A DNA stretch of 64,000 nucleotides from CAWGJF01 sp963822905 (GTDB taxonomy: Bacteria > Bacteroidota > Ignavibacteria > Ignavibacteriales > Ignavibacteriaceae): positions 186,001-250,000 of the forward strand of contig CAWGJF010000002.1 in NCBI GenBank assembly GCA_963822905.1, in the 5' to 3' direction. The notes beneath the pieces are model-generated. The model was not told the DNA's origin. It made no database searches and worked only from the letters and a program-made list of their open reading frames with translations. Made by a program: the position numbers and the translations under genes. Below are positions 35,497 to 43,883 of this stretch, piece after piece. Each line of letters opens with the position of its first letter. Positions within the stretch are counted from its first letter, which is position 1.

Positions 35497-37376
35497 ATTC
35501 CAGTGCATACAAAACCAACCCGTTTATTGTTTTCTTATCTGGGCTTATTGTTGTTGCACTTTCAATCTTGGTTTACCTTCTGGTAATTCGCAATGTTTAT
35601 GGCAGGTTTGACTCCTCAGAATTAACCCCCGATGCAAATGTACTTAAAAGTTTATTACTAGGAAGTGAACCTGAAGTAGCAATTCTAAATTCAGGTTATA
35701 CATCCAACTTATTCCCCGAAGGAAGTACGTGGCAGAACGATAATATTACAACATGGAAAAAATTCATTTCCAATCTTGATATAAAATATGAAGTAATCGA
35801 TGATGCTACAATCGAAAGGGGCGAACATTTAAAGTATAAATTAATTGTATTACCCGGTTCAAAATCATTAAGCGATAATGAAATTATTCAACTAAAAAAA
35901 TATTTGCTTGAAGGTGGGAGCATTTTTGCAACAAGCGGTACAGCTTCATATTCAAATGATGGAAAATGGAGAGGATGGGATTTTTTTTCTGATGTGTACG
36001 GCGTAAAATATGCTCGTGAAATTGGAAATGATGAACGAACCAAAATCCATACTCTTAGAGGTGGACTTCCGATTACTGCCAATGTTCCAACAGGATTTCC
36101 GTTAAGAGTTGCAACCTGGGATAAACCAATTGCAGTTGAAGTGCTGGATCCGAGAACTACGCAAGTAAGTTTTTGGTACAATTACAGAATTGAAGAAGGT
36201 TTAGTAAGAGAAGGAATAAAAAAGAGTGCTGGCATCGTTTATGGTACCTACGGAAAAGGTAGATTCGTCTGGATGGGGTTCGAAATCAACTCTATTATTG
36301 GGGTTAAGGATGACTATGTTTATTTCGACAGAATCTTTAAAAATTGTATTAACTGGTTAACGTATTTACCAATTGCATACATCCGAGACTGGCCGACCGG
36401 ATTTAATTCCGCTGCTGTTATTGTTTCTTCAATTCATAAGGATAATGAGAATATAGACCGACTAGTGAATATATTAAAAGAAGAAAACATTAAGTCGACA
36501 TTTTTTATTAATAGTAAAGAAGTCAGTAAATCCAGAAATCTTTTTCGCTATTTAAAAGATTTTGGTGAGATTGCTCCCCTTATGGATCTCGGTTATGCTC
36601 AGACTGGTAGATTGGATTCGATAAAAAGATATCAACAAATTGTCAGAACTCTTGTTGAAAACAGGTTGTCTTTTTCAGCTGCAACAAATACAAATATTTC
36701 AGGCGTGCTTCCATATTTCAGTAATCTTAATCAAATATCTTTAGATGCAATAATAGAGGCTGGTTATAAATATATTCTTACCGATTCACTAAGTGATCGA
36801 TCAGTTCCAAAAATATTAGTCAAAGGATCAGACCGAATTGTTTCAATAACAAAATCTGCGAGAGATGATTATGAAATAATCAGGGATAATGGATTATACA
36901 AACCAGAATTTCAGTTCTACTCTTATCAAGAAGATCTGGACAGAGTTTTATTTGAAGGAGGTTTGTATGTTTTTAAAATTCATCCTGAATTCCAGTGTAC
37001 ATCCGAGAATATCAATGTTGTTAAAAGTGTAATCCGGGAATTAAAAAATAAAGGATTCTGGATTACTACTCTTGATCAGATTGAAAAATGGTATTTACAA
37101 AAAGAGTATATAGAATTAAGAACAAAAAAACTTGGTAAATCGAGAGTTGCTGTTACAATTACTAACCCTGGAAAATCAACAATTGATGATTTGAAAATTG
37201 ATGTTGATTTAAATGAAAATGCAGTAAGGATAAATATTGAATCTGAAATTATAGGGACAAAAAAAGCTGCATATCTGCACAAAGATGGGAGCAGATTGAT
37301 CTACTTAATTATCAATGACCTTGAAGCAGGGGAGTCGAGAACTTATTACATTGATTATGATATATTAAAAGCTTGA
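35487..37376 (+). CDS. Membrane-anchored amidotransferase-like plus degenerate NodB-like deacetylase protein
   Basis: A 629-residue protein: one transmembrane helix (about residues 12-35), a class I glutamine-amidotransferase/trimerisation-like Rossmann domain (about residues 58-290, including 'YKLIVLPGSKSLSDNEIIQLKKYLLEGGSIFATSG'), a NodB polysaccharide-deacetylase-like barrel (about residues 300-530) and a C-terminal beta domain. The barrel aligns with NodB at 'LVNILKEENIKSTFFINS', but the catalytic TFDDG is replaced by VIVSSIH and the HxxxH zinc site is not visible. 'FKIHPEF' matches a late motif. It is therefore probably a non-catalytic carbohydrate-binding or scaffold protein. Located after the synthase gene, as PgaB is in pga loci. 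Confidence 0.7.
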   Translation: MALNSSAYKTNPFIVFLSGLIVVALSILVYLLVIRNVYGRFDSSELTPDANVLKSLLLGSEPEVAILNSGYTSNLFPEGSTWQNDNITTWKKFISNLDIKYEVIDDATIERGEHLKYKLIVLPGSKSLSDNEIIQLKKYLLEGGSIFATSGTASYSNDGKWRGWDFFSDVYGVKYAREIGNDERTKIHTLRGGLPITANVPTGFPLRVATWDKPIAVEVLDPRTTQVSFWYNYRIEEGLVREGIKKSAGIVYGTYGKGRFVWMGFEINSIIGVKDDYVYFDRIFKNCINWLTYLPIAYIRDWPTGFNSAAVIVSSIHKDNENIDRLVNILKEENIKSTFFINSKEVSKSRNLFRYLKDFGEIAPLMDLGYAQTGRLDSIKRYQQIVRTLVENRLSFSAATNTNISGVLPYFSNLNQISLDAIIEAGYKYILTDSLSDRSVPKILVKGSDRIVSITKSARDDYEIIRDNGLYKPEFQFYSYQEDLDRVLFEGGLYVFKIHPEFQCTSENINVVKSVIRELKNKGFWITTLDQIEKWYLQKEYIELRTKKLGKSRVAVTITNPGKSTIDDLKIDVDLNENAVRINIESEIIGTKKAAYLHKDGSRLIYLIINDLEAGESRTYYIDYDILKA

Positions 37377-37380
37377 GTGG

Positions 37381-37572
37381 GTGTATGAGAAAAACAATTT
37401 CAATATCATTCAACCGGAAATTCAAATGCTGTATATTTTAACATTGTTACTTTCGTTTTTTATTATTTATCATAATATGAAAAAACTGATTCCATTGTTC
37501 TTAAACAAATACAATCATTTTGGAAAATATTCTAAAATTATATTTAAAAGAATTGAAAATCGGAATCATTGA
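37381..37572 (+). CDS. Possible small single-pass membrane protein
   Basis: A 63-residue ORF with GTG start 4 bases after the preceding stop. It has one hydrophobic helix ('MLYILTLLLSFFIIYHNM', about residues 16-33) followed by a basic tail. Codon use fits its neighbours, but the start is weak and no family was recognised. It may be an accessory peptide of the locus or chance. Confidence 0.4.
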   Translation: MYEKNNFNIIQPEIQMLYILTLLLSFFIIYHNMKKLIPLFLNKYNHFGKYSKIIFKRIENRNH

Positions 37573-37611
37573 ATACGAATTATTTAAAAATTAAACGGAT
37601 GAAAAAATTCA

Positions 37612-39315
37612 GTGGATCCGAACCAATCAAAATATTATTCAGTCCTACATAAACACAGGCTGCTATTTATATCAATTATAGCATTTGTTTTTTGTCCTAC
37701 CATAAACCTTTCTGCTCAAAATCAATTCGATCATACCAAAATAGGAATCGCATTTTCTGAAAAGTCCTGGAAAGAAATATATTCTTCAGACCAAAATTAT
37801 TTTTTTATTCAAGACTGGGAAATGTTTTTCCTTGACAGAAAAATTTCATATAGCGTGTTTACTGATGTGGGTCTGGATGATTTTGATTTTGAAGATATGG
37901 ATGTAATGATCTTACCCGGAATTGAATATCTCTCAGATGACGCTATTCAAAATATTAAAGACTTTATTAGCTCAGGTAAGTCAGTGTTTATTCTTGGTAA
38001 TCTTGGTATTTATAAATCACAATACCGGAAGAGATTGAGTAGTGTATTAGGTGAATTGTTCAGAATTAATCCTATCAAAAAAAATGATCCGGAAAATTTA
38101 GTCCAGACAATAAAATTAAATGTCAATAATCCTTTTATACAAGAATTTAATAATCAAAAATATAACATTAGAAACAATGTTGATTTATACTACGCCAGAC
38201 CAGGTTTGGAATTATCATCATTGGGGTTTTATTCACTTCCGGATTCGATAAACAAAGATAGAGAATCGGCAGTGATCTATGGTTCAACAGGCAAAAGTAG
38301 ATTTGCATGGATGGGATTTCAGATTTCACAAATTGTAGATGGCATAGGTGAGAACAGTGTTGCTGAAGAAACTATACTTAATATTCTTAAGTTCCTGAGT
38401 GATAAACCACTTCTGAACATAAACAATTTTCCTGCACAAAATAATCACGCAATAATCTTCTTAAATAAATTAAAAGATGGAAATAAGTTTAGTGAATTAA
38501 TTCATGAGTATAATATTCCGAGGGGTTTATTATTTGATAATTTTGTAACTCCAGAGAATTTGGAGAAAAAAGATTTCAATTTGAAATACTTCTCAAACTT
38601 TGGTGATTTTCATTTGATATATAATCAGATTGATTACTTAAATAAATCAGCAAAATTTATAGATGAAATATTCCAGAATGCTAAAAAGAATATTGAACTT
38701 TCAACGGTGCAGGATGAAATTGGAATTTTTGACGAAAGCGCTTTTGTTTCTGAACTTTCTAATGACTCAATAAAATTTGATAAATTTTCATTCAGAATGA
38801 ATAATAATTTAATCTTTAAAATTCATAACAATGATGCCAATATCTCGTTTAAGATTTTGACTAATATATTCAACAGAGATGGAATATTTGATGAAAAGTT
38901 TAGATGTGAGTTTTCAGGAGAACATGCTTTAGTTTTTTCTTTTGTGGACGAATTTAATCCTGAACAAATCATTACCAGTGATGAATATAAAACCTTACAA
39001 ATAAGTTTAATGAAAAATGATTTCTGGGTTACAACATTTAACAAAATGATTGATTGGTATGAATTAAAACAAAACATTTCTGTGATGGTTAATTCAGTTG
39101 AAGGTGAAGAAGCAATAGAAATTGAAATTATAAATAATAATCCTGTTAAGGTAGATGAGTTGGGTCTAAATTTAATTTTGCCAAAAGAATTTATAAATCC
39201 ATCGGTTTCAGAACCCGGCTTAAGATTTATATTCGATTACAAAACACATCAGTATAAACTGATAGTTGAGAATTTAAATCCAAACCAGGAAAAACGAATA
39301 ATAATTTCCGAGTAA
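37612..39315 (+). CDS. Secreted paralogue of the degenerate deacetylase-like protein
   Basis: A 567-residue protein with a signal peptide (about residues 12-35, ending SAQ) in place of a transmembrane anchor. It shares landmarks with the gene two upstream: 'MDVMILPGIEYLSDDAIQNIKDFISSGKSVFILG', 'GKSRFAWMGFQI' (compare GKGRFVWMGFEI) and 'FWVTTFNKMIDWYELKQ' (compare FWITTLDQIEKWYLQKE). The barrel region keeps even less of NodB and no catalytic residues. The pair looks like an old duplication. GTG (37612) is the first in-frame start; the nearby ATG at 37599 is in another frame. Confidence 0.7.
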   Translation: MDPNQSKYYSVLHKHRLLFISIIAFVFCPTINLSAQNQFDHTKIGIAFSEKSWKEIYSSDQNYFFIQDWEMFFLDRKISYSVFTDVGLDDFDFEDMDVMILPGIEYLSDDAIQNIKDFISSGKSVFILGNLGIYKSQYRKRLSSVLGELFRINPIKKNDPENLVQTIKLNVNNPFIQEFNNQKYNIRNNVDLYYARPGLELSSLGFYSLPDSINKDRESAVIYGSTGKSRFAWMGFQISQIVDGIGENSVAEETILNILKFLSDKPLLNINNFPAQNNHAIIFLNKLKDGNKFSELIHEYNIPRGLLFDNFVTPENLEKKDFNLKYFSNFGDFHLIYNQIDYLNKSAKFIDEIFQNAKKNIELSTVQDEIGIFDESAFVSELSNDSIKFDKFSFRMNNNLIFKIHNNDANISFKILTNIFNRDGIFDEKFRCEFSGEHALVFSFVDEFNPEQIITSDEYKTLQISLMKNDFWVTTFNKMIDWYELKQNISVMVNSVEGEEAIEIEIINNNPVKVDELGLNLILPKEFINPSVSEPGLRFIFDYKTHQYKLIVENLNPNQEKRIIISE

Positions 39316-39457
39316 ATTATAGTCGTAGATTTTCTGGACTTAAAAGCTTAAACTAATTTTAAAACAGGGGAAATACATTTAGTCCTTATATTAACGCCAT
39401 CTTCTTCAAATCCAATTTGACGTAAATTTTTTAGAGTATAAATAGTTTAGACCGATT

Positions 39458-42400
39458 TTGAATAAAAAAGACATATATAATATTGTTTGCAATTCCCATT
39501 CAGAACCTTTTTTAGTTCTGAATGTCGATTTAGATATTATTGCGATGAACGAGCAAACAAATAAAATATTTAATCTATCATCTGATAAATGTTCGTTAGA
39601 AGATTATCTTGAAAAGGAAACGTGTAAAATACTTGCGGGTGAAATTTCGAAACTTTTTTCTTCAAATAATTTACAAATGTCAACGCTTCTTAATCTTAAA
39701 TTAAAAAGTGGTGAAGATATTAATTCCAGGTTGGAATTTAAGAAAAGCAATGTTGATAATGATAACGAAGTGTTTTGCAAAATCAACGCAAGAAAGAATG
39801 TCCGGACCGAATTTGAAGTTAGTGACATGGAAATGCAGCCAGCAGATCTAAAATCACTTAATATTTCTGATGAATTTTCAAATATCCTTAGCAAAACTAT
39901 TTCGTTTTATCCTTTCACATTTATTGGAAAAGAGAATATACACCGTCTTGCAGATGAATTTGATGAATTTTTCTGGATAAAAGATGAACGAGGAATTTTA
40001 GTGCTTGTAAATTTATCTTTTGCTCAAGCATTTGGATTGAAGCCATACCAGATGGAAGGCAAGCCCCTTTTCAATTTTATACCGGGATTTCTTAGTAAAT
40101 TCTTTGAATCTATTGAACAATATTTAGGAGATAGTCAATCTGCTTTAATTGTAAACGGGATTCCATTGAAGAGTTTTCCCACACCAATCAATCACGATCT
40201 TATACTAATTCCACTAACAGATAATAGTAAAAATATAATTGCTATTGCAGGATTTACAAGAAAAAAAGAAATATTGCAGGAAGTAAAAACGCCTGAAAGA
40301 ACAGATACTTACAATTCAACAATATTTGATAATCTTCCGAACCCCATTGCATTACTGGACTCTTCAGGGTATTTTAAACAAACCAATAAAGAATTTTGTA
40401 AATTATTTGCAAGAAAATTTAACGATTTAACCGGTTTAAAGTATTCTGAGGTATTATCCTTACCACTATCAGATATTATAAATAGGTTTATAGGTAGCAA
40501 TTCTGATGGTATAATAATTGAGGTAGATAATCATCTGGAAATTGTTAGAGAAGCGTTTGATTTAAGACTTTTTGCTACCAAAATCTTTGATGATTCTAAA
40601 CAATGTATAGGTATTCTACTGAATTTAGAAAAAACTGAATTCATAGACGATCTTCAACAACTGATTAAGAGCAAGGGAAAAATGTTCGAAGTTCTGATCA
40701 AAAAAAACCCTGAACCGATTTTTGTTTACGACAAAGAAAATCTAAAATTTTTAGAAGTAAATGATGCGGCACTGAATTTATACGGTTATACTCATGATGA
40801 GTTTATCCAGATGGATTTGACTGATCTTTACAGTCCTGAAGATATCCAAACTCTTTTGGATACATCGGGAGGAGAAACGAATGAGGGAGTCTTTGGAAAA
40901 CCATTGCGCCATAGAAAAAATAATGGGACATCAGTTGTTGTACGTTTAAGTAAAATTGGATTTACATATAATGACAAAGATGCAGTCTTCAACATCATAA
41001 GAGACGTTAGTGACGATCTTGATCAGAAACAAAAAACTCAGCATTTTCAAATCGCATTTGAAAATACAAGCGATCTTATTTTTGTTACCGATCCGTCCGG
41101 AATTATTTCTTCGACAAATCAATCTGCAATTCAAAAATTAAATCTTTCAAAAGATGAAATTGAAAATACTTCTCTCGCAACCTATGGTTATGATGAAGAC
41201 CGGGTAACTATAAATAATACAATATTTCTTTCTGACCTTAAGGAAGAAATTAACCTGGATGTTCAGTTAAAAGATGTAAATGGTTCGCCTTTCGAAACCA
41301 AGCTTTTTGTTTACCCACAATTAGATGTAAATGGAGAAGTTGAATCATATACTGTTATGGCAAAATTAATTGAAACACGGGAAGGACCAGGTCGTGTAGA
41401 AATTAAAGAGGTGATTAAAAAAGTTGTTGTAGAAAAGCCGGTAGAATCATCGACAAAATTGCAGGGACTTGAACCGAATTTCCTGCATGGTGTATTTCAT
41501 GAAATCTTAACCCCAATGAATGTTATACTTGGCTTTACTCAGGAACTTACTGAAAGCGTTGAGTCGTTATCCCAGGAACAAAAAGAAGCTGTTGATATTA
41601 TTAATCAAAATAGAGTTACACTTCTTGGGACAATGAACTCTATTATAGAGTTTACTGAAATCGCACTTAATAATTCTGAAATGGAAATTACTGAGATTCT
41701 GATTACAAGTCTGATTGAGCAACTTGATAATTCAATGCGGGAGATTACAGGTAAAAAAGATGTGGAATTTGCTTTTGGTAAGATTTCTTCGTCTTTAAAA
41801 GTTTAAAACTGACCGCAAAAAATTAGATGCACTATTGCACAATTTGATTAAAATGATAACCCGGGTCACAGATACAAAGAAAATATATTTTTCTGCTCAA
41901 CCGGTGGAAGAAAAAGATTTTCTGATTTCAATTTCCGATAAATATGGTTCTATTTCTGAAAAACTCTTAAATATTTTTGATCAGTTGTTTATGAATTCAG
42001 TTGATCCGAAAGAATATGGAGTTTCAAAATTAACTATTCAAATCTCAAAATCTTTATTGGCTTCTTTAAATGGTGAATATATCAGCTTTACTGATAACCA
42101 TGGAAGAAAGGAAAACGGATTTAAATTCCCTCTTGATTTTGAAGACCAAAGCTTGCTGGTTCACGAACTTGAAGAATCAGAAGAGGAAACTGTTGTTGAA
42201 GATATTCATGAAACCGAATTGACTGAAAATTTTCCTGGGGAAGAACTGGCTAATGAAGATCAAACTAATACCGGAACGGATGAAGACTCAGCCCATGCTG
42301 ATTCTGACGAAATTATTATGTCTGATTCATCGGATGTAACTGATGAAAATGTAAGTGATGAATTTGTTATAGAAGAACATTCAGTTGAGGACAAATCCCG

Positions 42401-43007
42401 GGAAGACATTTCATTAATTGAAGAAGATACTTTTGAGGAACCTCAGCCTGAAGAACAGACTATTGATGATCCTCAAAAGAATTTTGACGCTGAGGAAAAT
42501 TTTGAACAGATTCAGGAAGAATTTCAGCAATCAATCTCTGAAGAGGAATTTTACAAACCTGAAGCAATTGAAGAAGAACTTACTGTTGATGATGAAGATA
42601 CTCCTGGTTTCGAAAAGGCGGATAAGCTGGATCTTTCCGGCTTGAATTGTCTTTACATTGAAGACCAGGTTGATTCACAGATTCTCTTCAAAGTTCAGAT
42701 GAAAGGATTAAAGGAAATCAGATTCTGCGCTAGTTTTGAAGAAGCTCTCCCGGTTCTGGAATCACAGCATTTCGATTTTATCGTGATGGATATTAACCTG
42801 CAGGGTGAATATAACGGACTCGATGCCCTTAAAATTATTCATCGCATGCCCGGCTTTGACCACGTTCCGATTATTGCTGTTACTGCTTACGTTTTGCCCG
42901 GTGATAAAGAAAAATTTATTGCAACCGGCTTTAACGATTTCATTTCAAAACCAATTTTCCGTGAGAAAATGGTTGAATCTCTCGAGAAAATCTTCGTTCA
43001 TAAATAA
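39458..43007 (+). pseudogene. Hybrid PAS sensor kinase with C-terminal receiver, split by a single-base frameshift
   Basis: Frame 1 (39458-41806, TTG start) encodes several PAS domains (clear at about residues 165-270, 285-400, 410-520 and 525-640) and a HisKA helix with 'VFHEILTPMNVILGF' (H retained). It stops at TAA 41804-41806. The next frame (41835-43007, open from 41799) resumes as KTDRKKLDALLHNLIK and supplies the HATPase part, an acidic linker and a receiver (Asp in IVMDINL, Thr in VTAY, Lys in ISKPI). Removing one T at 41802-41804 joins them seamlessly as SLKVKTDRKKLDALLH. The HATPase is also degenerate: NLIKM for the N box, DKYGSIS for G1 and no GxGLG. Read error, recent mutation or a two-part system are possible. 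Confidence 0.82.
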
Positions 43008-43062
43008 TTAGCAAATCTTTTATTGCTCCCTTTTTTTAATCAGTTCTGATTTTTTTCTCCTA

Positions 43063-43091
43063 TTGACTTAATTCTATAATCTTTTTATATT
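43063..43091 (+). promoter_or_regulatory. Promoter of the lexA-led SOS cassette
   Basis: TTGACT (43063-43068), a 17-base spacer and TATATT (43086-43091) form a good sigma70-type promoter. A perfect TATAAT also occurs at 43075-43080. The transcription start region is covered by the palindrome at 43091-43110, so a bound repressor would block it. Confidence 0.6.
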
Positions 43092-43110
43092 ACCATACAA
43101 ATGTATGGTA
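43091..43110. promoter_or_regulatory. Candidate LexA operator
   Basis: TACCATACA-AA-TGTATGGTA is a palindrome with 9-base arms directly after the -10 element of lexA, 40 bases before its start. A partial second copy, TACCATTGTA, begins at 43119. The site resembles neither the gamma-proteobacterial CTGT-N8-ACAG nor the Gram-positive GAAC-N4-GTTC box. Autoregulation by this LexA is inferred from position. Confidence 0.65.
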
Positions 43111-43150
43111 TTTTATTTTACCATTGTAACTCACAGACCGGAGGTGTGTT

Positions 43151-43774
43151 ATGGCAAAAGAGATGACGGAAATACAGAAAAAAATTCTTGAGTTTTTAAT
43201 CAATCACAAAGCGGATAGGGGAATGCCGCCCACGCTTGCTGAAATAGCGAAGCATTTTGGTTACAGGAACAGGGCAACAGTTCAGCAGCATCTTGGTGCA
43301 ATTGAAAAGAAAGGTTTCATCAAAAAGAATCCAAAGCTTTCAAGAGGAATTGAGCTGACTCTTGAAGATAAATTTTTTATACCGCGCCCGGTTCTGGGTG
43401 AAGTAGCTGCAGGAAATCCGCTTACAATTTATCCTGATGCAGTTGATACAATTGATCTGCCGACTATCGCTCATATGCCGAAAGATTCTTTTTTGTTAAA
43501 AGTGAAAGGAGACAGCTTAAAAGACGCTTACATTTTCAGCGGTGATATTGTTATCGTTAATCCGAACCTGGAGCCTAAGAACGGACAAATTGTCGCGGCA
43601 ATACTTGATGATGCAGCAGTGGTGAAAAGATTTTATAAAAAGAAAAATGAAATTGAACTGGTCTCAGAAAATCCCGAATACAAACCGATAGTAATTGATA
43701 AAAAATATCCGTCGTTCAAACTTGTAGGAATTGTAGTAGGTGTATACAGAAGTATGGAAAAGAAAGCGGGATGA
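43151..43774 (+). CDS. lexA: LexA repressor
   Basis: A 207-residue LexA: winged HTH (about residues 1-70), self-cleavage bond Ala87-Gly88 in EVAAGNP, catalytic Ser122 (GDSLKDA) and Lys159 (AVVKRF). All are offset by 3 from E. coli LexA A84/G85, S119 and K156, so the protein should be RecA-responsive. GGAGG stands 6 bases before the ATG. It heads a run of dnaE (two halves), DUF72 and dinB genes on the same strand and is preceded by its own palindrome, so it probably represses the whole cassette until DNA damage. A genome-wide SOS role or a cassette-only role cannot be separated here. Confidence 0.95.
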   Translation: MAKEMTEIQKKILEFLINHKADRGMPPTLAEIAKHFGYRNRATVQQHLGAIEKKGFIKKNPKLSRGIELTLEDKFFIPRPVLGEVAAGNPLTIYPDAVDTIDLPTIAHMPKDSFLLKVKGDSLKDAYIFSGDIVIVNPNLEPKNGQIVAAILDDAAVVKRFYKKKNEIELVSENPEYKPIVIDKKYPSFKLVGIVVGVYRSMEKKAG

Positions 43775-43821
43775 AAAAAGTGCAGGTGCAGGTTCAAGAG
43801 CAAGAATTTTCTCTTTGTAGT

Positions 43822-43868
43822 TAACTTGATCTTGCACATAAACTTGAACTTGATCATGAACTTGAACT
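43822..43868 (+). repeat. Degenerate AACTTG hexamer repeat between lexA and dnaE
   Basis: The spacer reads as iterated AACTTGa / cttgat / cttgaac units (for example at 43823, 43841 and 43860). It also partly mirrors the gcaggtgcaggttcaagagcaag stretch just before. It ends right before the dnaE C-half start at 43884 and shows no coding capacity on the plus strand. Confidence 0.55.
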
Positions 43869-43883
43869 TAAACCTGGTCCAAA

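Noticed and set aside
43822..43868. Small CRISPR-like array
   Set aside because: Units are 6-12 bases, degenerate, and without unique spacers or cas genes.
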